Shown: positions 15,271 to 24,732, numbered from the stretch's first letter. The stretch: 64,000 bases of DNA from an uncultured Bacteroidales bacterium (GCA_947303395.1 CAMYYD010000007.1:1-64000), one strand, 5' to 3'. Made by a program: numbers and translations. Notes: generated by a model not told the origin, from the sequence alone.

Positions 15271-17772
15271 ATGGCAAAGAGGTTTATTGTCTTTTTTATT
15301 GCGATTTTGATGTTAGTCAGACCGGCGTTCGCCGAGGAGATGCAGACGCTTCCGCAACGACTGCAGACGCTGAGATATTCGCTTCAGCGTGACTATCAGC
15401 AGATGGAGCATACAAAAGAGGATATTTCGGCAAATTATGAGGCGCAACACCAGGAGATGGTCGAAATCATGAAGCATTGTAACGAGTTGTCGCTGCGACT
15501 TTATTCGCAAAAGCAGGAATACACGCTCGATATCTGCTTCGCCTTGGAGAAAGTCAAAAATGAATATGAGAATTTCAATATAAACAGGATGCCTTACAAT
15601 CGTATTGTAAACAATCTTGACATTGAGATAGAACGCTACAACCATATGATTGAGTCGCTGCAAAACATCGACCAGACCCTGCCGATTCTTGACCCTGCCG
15701 ATAAACTCAGCCGTGACACTTGTGTCTTTTTTGCCAAAGAGCTTCTGAGATTATATGCCGAAAGCCGCGACATCATTGTAAACGACAGCATTCATTACAA
15801 TGAGACGTATTCCCAGCTTAAAGAATCGTATGACTATGCAAGCCGATATTATAAACTGCTCCAGAACAAGATTTTTGTTGAAGGGCAGACGCCTTGGATT
15901 ACAATTCTTGCCAATCCGCGGATATATTGGAAAAAGACCGTTGACGACATAAAGGAAAAATATACTCTTTTCTTTATGAATGACGACGAAAATGTTGACT
16001 TGTACGACTATTATTGGGAGCCTTCAGTCCTGGTGGTTTTCATCTCGATGATGCTCGGATTGCTGGTGGCTAGCTGGCTGATAGTCAATCTGTTGGCTAT
16101 TCCATTGTTCCGACATGTCAAAATCCTGACAAATACCGCTAAAGTACAGAAACGGCAAATCATCCTGCTTGTTTCGATGTTGCTGTGTTTATTGTTGAAT
16201 GGCATAATCTTCAACTCTGACGAGTTGGTTTTAAAAGCTATCAGGCTCTTCAACACTTTCATCTGGCTGCTTACCGCTATCATCGCCGCCTTGCTTATCA
16301 GGCTTGAGGCGAAACAGCTTAAAAACAGCATCAGACTTTATTTGCCTGTCATCATCACGGCCGTTGTGGTTATCGGTTGCCGCGTGATATTCGCCCCGAA
16401 CTCGTTCATGAACTTTATCTTCCCACCATTGTTGATGGTCTTTTCAGCATGGCAGTTTTTGGCTTGTATCCGTCATGGCAAGACAGCCGAGAAGAGCGAC
16501 CGCGTCATGGGATGGATTTCGCTGTCAGTCACTGTGGTGGCTATGATTGTGTCGATAGCGGGTTATATCTTCGCCGCTTTGATGATATTGATTTGGTGGT
16601 ATTTCCAGCTTGCCGCTATCCACACCATGACAACGATATGGTATCTCATCACTCTTTATAAGGAAAAACGCATGAAACACCGTATCGACGAATATCGCAA
16701 ACGCATCAACTTCGTGGGCGGTGCCGATAAAGAGGCTCTGCTGTTCGGCGCCACTTGGTTCTACGATTTGATTAAGGATGTGGCTCTTCCGGCTCTGGCT
16801 CTGATGTCGTTGCCGTTCTGCATACATCTGGCTCTCAACGTGTTCGATTTTGAGGATATATACCATAATATTTACGACAATCCATTCTATCAATTCGTCG
16901 ATGCCAACGGAATAAGCACTTTCAGACTTTCGTTCAATGCCATCATAATCCTGATTGGATTAGTGTTTGTCTTCAGATATCTCAACAAAGCCCTGCATGT
17001 GATATGGCAGTATAGCCGATATACGCAGTTTATGCGGAAAAACAAGCGCACAAGCATCCGAAAGAACGAAATCAACCTGTCGCTGGGCAATAGCATCATC
17101 AGCGTTTTGGTGTGGATGGTCTATGTCATTATTGTAATTTCTATGTTGCAGATTCCGACAGGTTCGCTGGGTCTTATCCTTGGAGGTTTCTCGGCCGGTA
17201 TCGGTTTGGCCATGAAAGATATAATCAACAACTTCATCTACAGCATCCAGCTTATGACGGGACGCCTGAAGATCGGCGACTGGATTGAGTGCGACGGCAT
17301 ACGTGGCGTTGTCACAGATATAAGCTATCAGAGCACGCAGGTGGAGACTATCAACGAAACCACGGTGTCGTTCCTAAATGCTGACTTGTTCGCAAAGAAC
17401 TTCATCAACCTGACAAAGAGCAACTCCTACGAGCTGTTGAGTATTCCTGTCGGTGTGGCGTATGGCACCGATGTGCAACATGTTCGTGAGATACTTGAAA
17501 AAGCCATGCAGGTGATGCGCACCAAAGACGCATACGGTCGTGATGTGGTTGAGCCTAAGAGAGGAATCTACGTGGTGTTTGGCAATTTTAACGACAGCGC
17601 AGTCGAGATTTGGGTGAAACAGTACATTCTGGCAGCCGAGCGCATCGGCTATATCGACCGTGCTAAAGAAGTGATTTATAACGCATTGACTGCCAATGGA
17701 ATAAGTATTCCGTTCCCGCAATGCGACGTTCACGTCATCAAAGATGATGAGAAGGCGTTTACGAATGATTAA
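15271..17772 (+). CDS. Large MscS-family mechanosensitive ion channel
   Basis: An 833-residue inner-membrane channel. It has a signal peptide (1-21) and then a helical, coiled-coil-prone periplasmic domain (about 22-245). About eight or more hydrophobic segments follow (first about 252-278). The C-terminal MscS core has the pore helix region GGFSAGIGLAMKDIINNFIYS and the beta domain (GRLKIGDWIECDGIRGVVTDI), and then the cytoplasmic alpha/beta domain. The extended N-terminus resembles MscK/MscM-type channels. It would release solutes on hypo-osmotic shock. It is followed after 17 bp by a DUF4421-like gene, probably in one transcript. Confidence 0.88.
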   Translation: MAKRFIVFFIAILMLVRPAFAEEMQTLPQRLQTLRYSLQRDYQQMEHTKEDISANYEAQHQEMVEIMKHCNELSLRLYSQKQEYTLDICFALEKVKNEYENFNINRMPYNRIVNNLDIEIERYNHMIESLQNIDQTLPILDPADKLSRDTCVFFAKELLRLYAESRDIIVNDSIHYNETYSQLKESYDYASRYYKLLQNKIFVEGQTPWITILANPRIYWKKTVDDIKEKYTLFFMNDDENVDLYDYYWEPSVLVVFISMMLGLLVASWLIVNLLAIPLFRHVKILTNTAKVQKRQIILLVSMLLCLLLNGIIFNSDELVLKAIRLFNTFIWLLTAIIAALLIRLEAKQLKNSIRLYLPVIITAVVVIGCRVIFAPNSFMNFIFPPLLMVFSAWQFLACIRHGKTAEKSDRVMGWISLSVTVVAMIVSIAGYIFAALMILIWWYFQLAAIHTMTTIWYLITLYKEKRMKHRIDEYRKRINFVGGADKEALLFGATWFYDLIKDVALPALALMSLPFCIHLALNVFDFEDIYHNIYDNPFYQFVDANGISTFRLSFNAIIILIGLVFVFRYLNKALHVIWQYSRYTQFMRKNKRTSIRKNEINLSLGNSIISVLVWMVYVIIVISMLQIPTGSLGLILGGFSAGIGLAMKDIINNFIYSIQLMTGRLKIGDWIECDGIRGVVTDISYQSTQVETINETTVSFLNADLFAKNFINLTKSNSYELLSIPVGVAYGTDVQHVREILEKAMQVMRTKDAYGRDVVEPKRGIYVVFGNFNDSAVEIWVKQYILAAERIGYIDRAKEVIYNALTANGISIPFPQCDVHVIKDDEKAFTND

Positions 17773-17789
17773 CTAATTTTTTTTATAAG

Positions 17790-18818
17790 ATGAAAAAGCT
17801 TTTTTTAACTGTAGTATCTTTGTTTTTCTGCTTGGTGACAATGGCACAGGATGTGGAGGTGGATGGCAATTTTTTTAGTCGCCGATACAACAAAATAACC
17901 TATGACACCAACTATATAGTGCGTCCAAAGTGCAAATGGACTTTCAAGTTGAGAACCATGACGCTTATGCAGGAATTCAGCACCAAGGGCGAGTTTGAAG
18001 GTACGACGTTTGAGTCGAATCTGACCACAGGGCTGAAGCCGAAACTCAATGTGCAGGTCGGATATATGGGAATTGCTCTCGCAGGCGGCATCAGTTTCAA
18101 CAAGCTGAAAGGTCAGAAAGACTTAGACTTTGACGTGAAACTCAATATGTATGGCAAAAAATTCGGCTTCGAGCTTGGCTTGAGCGGAATAGAGAGCCTT
18201 CGCGGCAAATATATGCTGGATGTTCCTGGAATGGATGGCATCTACATAGATGATTCCCTCTATATAGAATTCCCACTTGATTTTGAGGTGCCTGAAGGTA
18301 AAGTCTCGCAAGCCGTCTTTAACTTCAACTTTTACTATGCCTTCAATAATAAGAAATTCTCATATCCGGCGGCTTTTACACAGATGTTTATCCAGAAGAA
18401 GAGTGCCGGTAGCATCCTTGCGGGCGGTGAGCTTCATGTGAATACCATCAATATAGGCGACACAGTATCGTATGATGAGCTTTTCAGGCTCAGAAATGTC
18501 ACATGCGGACTCGGCGTGGGCTACGGATATAATTTTGTATTGTCGCGCCACTTGCTTATACATGCGTCAGCTCTCCCATACCTCGTGCTTAATAGCAGAA
18601 CATTTGTCAGAAACTATATGGAAGGTGATGGCAAAACTGTGGTATCCGACTTTCCGGAACTGTTTGTCGTAGGTAGGCTCGCTGTCGTTTATGATTTCAA
18701 TAAAAGATGGTTCGCTGGCGCTACCGGGCAGGTTAACTGGTCTAATGTCAATTCCAGAAAACTGAAAACAGGCAACGCCTTATATCAAGTTTTTGTATTT
18801 CTTGGAATCAGATTGTAA
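17790..18818 (+). CDS. DUF4421-like outer-membrane beta-barrel protein
   Basis: A 342-residue protein with a signal peptide (about 1-19, ending TMAQ). The N-terminal YDTNYIVRPKCKWTFKLR stretch resembles the start of DUF4421 proteins of Bacteroidota. The rest is a series of amphipathic beta strands (TTGLKPKLNVQVGYMGIALAGG, KLNMYGKKFGFELGLSG, VFNFNFYYAFN, RLAVVYDFNKRWFAGATGQ) ending with a short aromatic/hydrophobic strand (QVFVFLGIRL). It is likely an OM barrel of unknown function. It lies 17 bp after the MscS gene. The DUF assignment is from memory of the family and is moderately sure. Confidence 0.68.
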   Translation: MKKLFLTVVSLFFCLVTMAQDVEVDGNFFSRRYNKITYDTNYIVRPKCKWTFKLRTMTLMQEFSTKGEFEGTTFESNLTTGLKPKLNVQVGYMGIALAGGISFNKLKGQKDLDFDVKLNMYGKKFGFELGLSGIESLRGKYMLDVPGMDGIYIDDSLYIEFPLDFEVPEGKVSQAVFNFNFYYAFNNKKFSYPAAFTQMFIQKKSAGSILAGGELHVNTINIGDTVSYDELFRLRNVTCGLGVGYGYNFVLSRHLLIHASALPYLVLNSRTFVRNYMEGDGKTVVSDFPELFVVGRLAVVYDFNKRWFAGATGQVNWSNVNSRKLKTGNALYQVFVFLGIRL

Positions 18819-18826
18819 AAAAATTG

Positions 18827-18834
18827 TAATTTTG
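18827..18834 (+). promoter_or_regulatory. -7 promoter box for prfB
   Basis: TAATTTTG followed by TA, 28 bases before the prfB ATG at 18863. Confidence 0.55.
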
Positions 18835-18862
18835 TAACCTAAATCATACACCTTATATTAAT

Positions 18863-19973
18863 ATGGTCACTTTAGACAGCATAAAAGAGTTAAGTAAGAG
18901 GATTGATGCCTTGAGGAGGTATCTTTGACATCGACACCAAACTGTCGAAAATAGCTGAATTAGAAGAGAAAACGAAGGCCGACGGCTTCTGGGACGACCC
19001 GAAAAACGGCAAGGTCATCATGCGCCAGATCCGCGACGTGAAGAGCTGGGTGACAGCTTACGACGAGATAGTGAAAGCTAACGACGACCTCGGAGTTTTG
19101 TACGATTTTGCCAAGGAAGGCGAGGCGACGGAAGAGGAAGTCGACAAACAGTATGCCGACGTCATCAAACTCGTTGAAGACCTTGAGTTCCGCAACATGC
19201 TTCACGATGAGGCCGACTCGATGAGCTGCGTGCTGAAAATCAACGCGGGTGCAGGCGGAACGGAGTCGCAGGACTGGGCCGACATGCTCATGCGTATGTA
19301 TATGCGCTACGCCGAGGCTCATAACTATAAGGTGAGAATAAGTAACATCCTTGAAGGCGACGACGCCGGAATAAAGTCATGCACCATGGAGATCGACGGC
19401 GACTACGCCTATGGTTACCTCAAAGGCGAGAACGGAGTGCACCGTCTCGTGCGTGTGTCGCCATTCAACGCTCAGGGCAAACGCATGACGTCGTTCAGCT
19501 CGGTGTTTGTGACACCTCTCATCGACGACACCATAGAGATAGTCATCGACCCCTCGCGTTTGACATGGGATACATTCCGCAGCGGCGGCGCTGGCGGTCA
19601 GAACGTCAACAAAGTGGAGTCGGGAGTGCGCTTGAGATATCAATATAAAGACCCTTACGACGGTCACGAAGAGGAGATTCTGATTGAGAATACTGAGACT
19701 CGCGACCAGCCGAAAAACAAGGAGAACGCTATGCGACTGCTGAAGTCACAGCTGTACGACAAGGAGCTGCAGCATCGCATGGAGGAGAAAAACAAGATCG
19801 AGGCGTCGAAGAAGAAGATTGAGTGGGGCTCGCAGATCCGCTCTTATGTGTTCGACGACCGCCGCGTGAAAGACCATCGCACCAACTATCAGACCAGTAA
19901 TGTGCAGGCCGTGATGGACGGTAAAATCGATGAGTTTATTAAGGCTTACCTAATGGAATTTGGACAGAAATAA
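18863..19973 (+). CDS. prfB: Peptide chain release factor 2, with programmed +1 frameshift
   Basis: RF2 recognises UGA and UAA stop codons. Frame 1 runs from ATG 18863 for 21 codons to CTT and then meets TGA (926-928 within 18926-18928). A +1 slip continues in frame from GAC at 18927 to the stop at 19971-19973, giving 369 residues, normal for RF2 (E. coli has 365). The stop-recognition tripeptide SPF is in VRVSPFNAQGKR. The peptidyl-tRNA hydrolysis motif GGQ is in SGGAGGQNVNKV. An ATG at 19020 would miss the first domain and is not the real start. cstA follows after 8 bp. Confidence 0.93.
18914..18929 (+). promoter_or_regulatory. prfB programmed frameshift signal
   Basis: AGGAGG (18914-18919) acts as an internal Shine-Dalgarno three bases before the slippery CTT-TGA-C. 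This is the autoregulatory element of RF2: low RF2 lets the ribosome slip at the in-frame UGA. Confidence 0.93.
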
Positions 19974-19981
19974 TTAAGATT

Positions 19982-21436
19982 ATGATAACATTTTTCATAG
20001 CCCTTGCCGTCTTGATTGTCGGCTATATCGTTTACGGAAAGTTTATCGAGAAGCTCTTCGGCGCTGATCCGAAACGTGCAACACCGGCTGTCACCATGGC
20101 CGACGGTGTCGACTACGTGCCTATGAAGCCGTGGCGTATCTTCTTGATTCAGTTTTTGAATATCGCCGGCGTCGGTCCAATCATCGGCGCTATCATGGGA
20201 GCTCAGTTCGGAACGGCTTCGTTCCTGTGGATTGTGCTTGGCAGCATCTTTGCAGGTGCCGTCCACGACTATCTTGCAGGCATGATCTCGTTACGTACAA
20301 AGGGTTCAAGTCTGCCTGAGATTCACGGCATGTTTCTCGGCAACGGCATGAAACAGGTAATGCGTGGATTCACGGTTTTATTGATGATTCTGGTGGGCGT
20401 GGTGTTCGTCAATACCCCAGCGACGTTGTTAATCAACAACTTCACTCCAGGTTGGAATCCGTACATCTGGGTCATCATCATCTTGGCATATTATCTCATC
20501 GCGACATTGCTTCCTATCGACAAGCTGATAGGACGACTTTACCCGATTTTCGGAATACTTTTGCTCGGCATGGCGGTCGCTATCTTTGTGGCGTTTATCA
20601 TTTATCGTCCCGAGATTCCTGAGATCTGGAGCGGATTATACAATCGTCATCCGGGAGGTGAACACTGTCCTATCTTCCCGATGATGTTTATCAGCATCGC
20701 ATGCGGCGCAATTTCAGGTTTTCATGCCACACAGTCTCCGTTGATGGCACGTTGCATGGTCAACGAGAAGCAGGGACGTCCGATTTTTTATGGTGCGATG
20801 ATCACTGAAGGCATCGTCGCCTTGATTTGGGCAGCTGCAGCGGCTTATTTCTTCAGTCCCGACAGCATCGTTGACGTGACAGGCAAGAGCGGAGCTGCCA
20901 TCGTGGGTGTGATTGCCAACACTTGGTTTACCCCAGTGATTGCTGTGATTACCATCCTCGGCGTCATCTCGGCAGCCATCACCTCGGGCGATACAGCGTT
21001 ACGTTCGGCTCGTCTCATCATCGCCGACTTCCTGCATTACGACCAGAAGCCTATCAAGAACCGTCTCATCATCGCTCTCCCGATGTTCGCGGTGACAGCA
21101 ATAATCTTGGTTTACAGCCTTGCCGACGCGAGAGGCTTCGACATGATCTGGCGTTATTTCGCTTGGGCAAATCAGGTCTTGGCAATGGTAACTCTTTGGG
21201 CAATAACGGTTTATCTTGCGAAGGAAAAGAAAAATTACATCTTCAGCCTCATCCCTGCGATGTTCATGACAATGGTCACGATGACATACATTTTTGAGTT
21301 CCCTGCCGGAAAATATGTCGAAGGCGTAGGCTTCTCGAATGTCGTCGCTCCGATAATTGCGGGCTGCATAACGATATTGTTCACGGTTTTGTTCTTCAAT
21401 TTCCGTAGGAAATACAATAACGCCTTAAAAAGCTGA
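19982..21436 (+). CDS. CstA family carbon starvation transporter
   Basis: A 484-residue polytopic inner-membrane protein with about a dozen hydrophobic segments. Conserved CstA blocks are visible: DGVDYVPMKPWRIFLIQF, IAGVGPIIGAIMGAQFG, VHDYLAGMISLR, ACGAISGFHATQSPLMARC and ITSGDTALRSARLIIAD. This is the short Bacteroidota form (E. coli CstA is about 700). Family members take up peptides or pyruvate; the substrate here is unknown. It shares a transcript with prfB (8-bp gap) and overlaps the next gene by 1 bp. Confidence 0.88.
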   Translation: MITFFIALAVLIVGYIVYGKFIEKLFGADPKRATPAVTMADGVDYVPMKPWRIFLIQFLNIAGVGPIIGAIMGAQFGTASFLWIVLGSIFAGAVHDYLAGMISLRTKGSSLPEIHGMFLGNGMKQVMRGFTVLLMILVGVVFVNTPATLLINNFTPGWNPYIWVIIILAYYLIATLLPIDKLIGRLYPIFGILLLGMAVAIFVAFIIYRPEIPEIWSGLYNRHPGGEHCPIFPMMFISIACGAISGFHATQSPLMARCMVNEKQGRPIFYGAMITEGIVALIWAAAAAYFFSPDSIVDVTGKSGAAIVGVIANTWFTPVIAVITILGVISAAITSGDTALRSARLIIADFLHYDQKPIKNRLIIALPMFAVTAIILVYSLADARGFDMIWRYFAWANQVLAMVTLWAITVYLAKEKKNYIFSLIPAMFMTMVTMTYIFEFPAGKYVEGVGFSNVVAPIIAGCITILFTVLFFNFRRKYNNALKS

Positions 21437-22635
21437 TGAATACAGCTACACGAGATTTCATCGAGTCGCATCTGAAGGATGACGTGCGCCAATTGGCGTT
21501 GCAGAAGTTTCCTGATGATGTAGATAAGGCGTTGGTGCTCAATCAGATAGAGGCGCGGCAGCTTCTGTCGAAGAAGGTGCCGTCGTGGGCTTCTAATCCC
21601 GATTTGCTGTTTCCGAGACATCTCTCCATTGAGCAATGTTCTTCCGAACTTACTGCGAAATATAAAGCTTCTATCATCGAAGGAGGTGACACGTTTGTCG
21701 ACTTGACAGGCGGTCTGGGTGTCGATTCATATTTTCTTTCGGAGAAATTCAAAACCTCCTATTACGTTGAAAATCAAAAGGAACTATGTGATTTGGCGAA
21801 GCATAATTTTGGGGTTTTAGGACGAAAAATAAAGGTTGTTAATGATGATTCTGAATCATTTTTATCCAATAATAAAGGTTTTGATTTGATTTTCATTGAT
21901 CCTGCCCGCAGGGATGTATATAACCGAAAAATGGTTTCTCTGCATGATTGTTCGCCTGATGTCATTGATTTGCAAAATATTTTGTTAAAAAATGCAAAAA
22001 ATGTTTTAATCAAGGCATCTCCGATGTTGGATATTTCCTTGATTACCAACGAATTGCAAAACATTTCAGAAATCCATATCGTTTCGGTGAAGAACGAATG
22101 CAAGGAGATTTTGATAAAGATTGAACCAGGTTTTGATGGGGAGATAAAATATTTTTGTGTGAATTTGCAAAACGACACCGTCATTTCGACCGCAGTGAAG
22201 CGGAGCGGAGAAATCTCCTTCGAGTTCTCCGAGAGCTCTGAGAACTCCGCGGTCTCCACATTTGCGCCAACAATAAAACGCTATCTTTACGAGCCCAACG
22301 CTTCCCTCATGAAATCCGGCGCGTTCAAGCTGATATCGCAGCGTTTCGCCATCGAAAAATTACACGTTAACAGCCATCTCTACACTTCCGATAATCTGAT
22401 TTCCGATTTCCCTGGTCGCGTTTTCGAGGTCGTCGGTTTCGCGCCGTTCAACAAAAAAATCAAAAAAGAATTATTAAACAACATCACCAAGGCGTCTGTC
22501 GCTACACGTAATTTCCCATTGAGTGCCAACGAGTTACGAAAGAGTCTCAATCTCAAGGAAAGCGATAAAAATTTCGTTTTCGGCACGACATTGATAGGGG
22601 AGAAGAAGGTGGTGATTTTATGTAAAAAGATATAA
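21436..22635 (+). CDS. Class I SAM-dependent methyltransferase with THUMP-like domain
   Basis: A 399-residue protein. The N-terminal helical part (about 1-85) precedes a Rossmann methyltransferase core. Motif I is VDLTGGLGVDSYFLS, and motif IV is FDLIFIDPARRD, a DPAR/DPPR-type motif as in RNA or base methyltransferases. The C-terminal region (about 280-399; YLYEPNASLMKSGAFKLI ... FPLSANELRKSLNLKES) is the THUMP-like domain of a Bacteroidota family. The substrate is unknown, probably RNA. Residues about 248-275 (between NLQND and APTIKRY) are encoded by a GTCATTTCGACC repeat and a second palindrome, inserted in frame. It starts within the cstA stop (TGATG). Confidence 0.82.
   Translation: MNTATRDFIESHLKDDVRQLALQKFPDDVDKALVLNQIEARQLLSKKVPSWASNPDLLFPRHLSIEQCSSELTAKYKASIIEGGDTFVDLTGGLGVDSYFLSEKFKTSYYVENQKELCDLAKHNFGVLGRKIKVVNDDSESFLSNNKGFDLIFIDPARRDVYNRKMVSLHDCSPDVIDLQNILLKNAKNVLIKASPMLDISLITNELQNISEIHIVSVKNECKEILIKIEPGFDGEIKYFCVNLQNDTVISTAVKRSGEISFEFSESSENSAVSTFAPTIKRYLYEPNASLMKSGAFKLISQRFAIEKLHVNSHLYTSDNLISDFPGRVFEVVGFAPFNKKIKKELLNNITKASVATRNFPLSANELRKSLNLKESDKNFVFGTTLIGEKKVVILCKKI
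22180..22260. repeat. GTCATTTCGACC-type repeat plus palindrome inside the methyltransferase gene
   Basis: GTCATTTCGACCGCAGTGAA continues through GCGGAGCGGAGAAATCTCC. It is followed by the palindrome GAGTTCTC...GAGCTC...GAGAACTC (about 22220-22246). The reading frame stays open across all of it and encodes a Ser/Glu-rich stretch (SGEISFEFSESSENS). Confidence 0.75.
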
Positions 22636-22637
22636 AG

Positions 22638-23051
22638 ATGAAAAAGAAAATCTACTTCGCAGGTTCCATCCGTGGCGGTCGCGTCGATGCCGACCTCTAC
22701 AACCGCATCATCTCCTACATCCAGCGCACCGATATCGTGCTTACCGAGCATGTCGGTGGCAGCAATTTATGCCTTGAAGAGCAAGGTTTTGAACGCGATT
22801 CGAAGATTTACAACCAAGACACCTCCTGGCTACGCGAAAGTGACCTCCTCATCGGTGAATGCACCTGCCCGTCGCTTGGTGTCGGCTATGAGCTCGCCTA
22901 TGCCGAACGCTTCGGAATCCCTTGCCACATCTTCTACAACAGGACAAAAGCCCATCTCTCCGCGATGCTCACCGGCAACCCGTATTTCAAGATTTATCCT
23001 TACGAGAGGGAAGAGGAGATTTATGCGGTGATTGATGAGATTTTGAAATAG
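22638..23051 (+). CDS. DNPH1/RCL-like nucleoside 2-deoxyribosyltransferase-family hydrolase
   Basis: A 137-residue protein. The N-terminal FAGSIRGGR motif and the downstream ECTCPSLGVGYELAYAE segment, which carries the catalytic Glu region, match the 2'-deoxynucleoside 5'-phosphate N-hydrolase group. That group removes bases from damaged or excess deoxynucleotides. The HIFYNRTKAHLSAMLTGN segment fits the family's C-terminal half. It sits 2 bp after the methyltransferase stop, in the same operon. Assignment to the superfamily is strong; the substrate is inferred. Confidence 0.8.
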   Translation: MKKKIYFAGSIRGGRVDADLYNRIISYIQRTDIVLTEHVGGSNLCLEEQGFERDSKIYNQDTSWLRESDLLIGECTCPSLGVGYELAYAERFGIPCHIFYNRTKAHLSAMLTGNPYFKIYPYEREEEIYAVIDEILK

Positions 23052-23057
23052 CAATAA

Positions 23058-23369
23058 TTACAGCACCGCTGCGACTTTTCTGACCCCTTTCAACACACTC
23101 AAGAAAGATTTGTCGTTCCTTGCAGTCTGCATGTTGTATTTCATTTGAAGATACATAAGAGAGTCGGCAGGAACATCGAGAGCAGCCTCAAACATAAGGG
23201 CAGTTTTGGCTGTCAGAGAACGGCGGCCGTTCAGAATTTCGTTGACCACCGAATATGTAAGTCCCATGCTGTCAGCCAGTTGTCTCTGACTGATGCCGCG
23301 AGATTCGATTTCATCTTTCAAAACCTCTCCAGGATGAGTGGGATATGCCCCATAGCCTAAGTTGCCCAT
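23058..23369 (-). CDS. higA: HigA family antitoxin (HTH)
   Basis: A 103-residue XRE-type DNA-binding protein. The N-terminal YPTHPGEVLKDEIESRGIS and the helix-turn-helix SQRQLADSMGLTYSVVNEILNGRRSLT are the HigA/VapI signature. The C-terminal AALDVPADSLMYLQMKYNM is also typical. As a HigA it should neutralise the upstream toxin and repress its own promoter. It follows the toxin gene by 2 bp (toxin-first order, normal for higBA). It is convergent with the DNPH1-like gene. Confidence 0.9.
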   Translation of the reverse strand: MGNLGYGAYPTHPGEVLKDEIESRGISQRQLADSMGLTYSVVNEILNGRRSLTAKTALMFEAALDVPADSLMYLQMKYNMQTARNDKSFLSVLKGVRKVAAVL

Positions 23370-23371
23370 AT

Positions 23372-23692
23372 CTATCTTTTTTTATAATGGTTCGACAATT
23401 CAGTTATATTGCAGATTGTTATACTTTTTTCTACGTTTTCCGTCGATTTAAACTCAATTCGATACTGGTCGTTCACGCGCACTGATTCAAATCCTTCCTT
23501 GTCATCATGCAACTTCTCATAATGCAAGGAATTATATCGGAAAAGGTCTTCAACTTTGGTGACTGCATCAAGGATATTAACCACATTGACGTATTTCTTC
23601 ACAATTTGTGGCTGATAGCGATGATGTTTGTCGTTTGTTTTTCCATCGTAGTAAAGCTCCCTCAAATAATCTTTCTCAAAAACAATCTCCAT
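23372..23692 (-). CDS. higB: HigB-like RelE-superfamily toxin
   Basis: A 106-residue toxin of the RelE/HigB superfamily, expected to be a ribosome-dependent mRNA endonuclease. The start was set at 23692 (MEIVFEKDYLREL), because the -7 box at 23712-23719 rules out the longer frame to 23800. Features seen: an N-terminal helical part with YQPQIVKKYVNVV, then EDLFRYNSLHYEKLHDDKEGFESVRVNDQYRIEFK, where the RVNDQYRIEF strand is the HigB signature, and CNITELSNHYKKR at the end. The C-terminal His/Tyr/Lys are plausible catalytic residues. Confidence 0.88.
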   Translation of the reverse strand: MEIVFEKDYLRELYYDGKTNDKHHRYQPQIVKKYVNVVNILDAVTKVEDLFRYNSLHYEKLHDDKEGFESVRVNDQYRIEFKSTENVEKSITICNITELSNHYKKR

Positions 23693-23711
23693 AACAAACA
23701 AATTACGCCTG

Positions 23712-23719
23712 CAAAGATA
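23712..23719 (-). promoter_or_regulatory. -7 promoter box for higBA
   Basis: TATCTTTG on the minus strand, 19 bases before the higB ATG at 23692. This is the region where HigA would be expected to bind; no clean operator palindrome was identified. Confidence 0.6.
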
Positions 23720-23826
23720 ATACTTTTTATAATATATTCGCACTTTTTGCGAACTTTTTTTTGAAAAATATAAAACTGTGTCATTATTGTAATCCGACAC
23801 AGTTTATATGAATTCTTCGATAAGGA

Positions 23827-24660
23827 TTAATGGTACTTTTCTTTTATCAACACATCATAAGCAAGAAGTACATCTCTTATACCTTTAATCTCGTCATTTG
23901 ATAAGTTTCTTGTATGTGTATATTTCCCACTTAATCTCATTTTAACAGTTTTTCCATTAACCATGTTTTCCAAAAAAGTTAAAATTGAACTATTTACAGG
24001 AACATCAATCCATTCTTCTACACCGTAATCAACTTCTGTTTTTTTATCACGGTATTCGTCAAAGTATATCTCTTTTGTATTACCATCATATGATAAATAT
24101 GCGTTTTTAAAAAAGATCCAATTATCACCTGAATATGACATTTTTAATCTTAGCCATACACTATTGTCTTGTTGACCGATATAAATTGATGTCAGATTTT
24201 TACTGTTATAATGGACAAAATATGGATTATAATACCAAGTAATACCAGATACATCATCATATTTTTTCCTAAGTTTTTTTACGGCAGAAAGACGCTTGTT
24301 TCTTTCTTTTACTTTTTGTTCATAACACTCTTTTTTGATATTATCAATCTTTTTTTCTAGTATTTGTCTTTCTGGTGCTGCGGGGTGGTATGTGATTATC
24401 GTTTGTAAAATCTTTTCAAGATTAATTGTGTCTTGTGTTTTTATATAATTTGAAGCACTTTCCATTAATTGTTCTGGAGAGGTTTCGTATTTTTCAATTT
24501 CATTAATAAGAGAGTCGTTGTCTCGCTTTAATAGCTCATAGTCTTTCTTCAATGATTCATAGTCACTTAATAAACTTTCATATTTGTGTTTTGGTGTACA
24601 TGAATACATAAAAAACAGACTCACTAAAACAATTATGTATTTTAGTCTAGTTTTTTCCAT
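23827..24660 (-). CDS. Predicted lipoprotein with N-terminal coiled coil, unknown function
   Basis: A 277-residue protein starting at ATG 24660. A lipoprotein signal ends in the lipobox-like FFMYSC, with the lipidated Cys at about residue 21. A strong heptad coiled coil follows (SLLSDYESLKKDYELLKRD...NEIEKYE, about 28-60), then a charged helical stretch and a beta-rich C-terminal domain (about 140-277). No family was recognised. The DNA is clearly more AT-rich than the flanking genes, which together with the neighbouring higBA suggests an acquired patch. The upstream frame extension to 24732 lies in a structured non-coding region and is rejected. Confidence 0.7.
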   Translation of the reverse strand: MEKTRLKYIIVLVSLFFMYSCTPKHKYESLLSDYESLKKDYELLKRDNDSLINEIEKYETSPEQLMESASNYIKTQDTINLEKILQTIITYHPAAPERQILEKKIDNIKKECYEQKVKERNKRLSAVKKLRKKYDDVSGITWYYNPYFVHYNSKNLTSIYIGQQDNSVWLRLKMSYSGDNWIFFKNAYLSYDGNTKEIYFDEYRDKKTEVDYGVEEWIDVPVNSSILTFLENMVNGKTVKMRLSGKYTHTRNLSNDEIKGIRDVLLAYDVLIKEKYH

Positions 24661-24732
24661 GGGTTTATCCCTATTTCGTGTCGGGCGCAACTTTTTTGTC
24701 CTTTCAGTGCCAATAAGGACAATTAAGCACAT

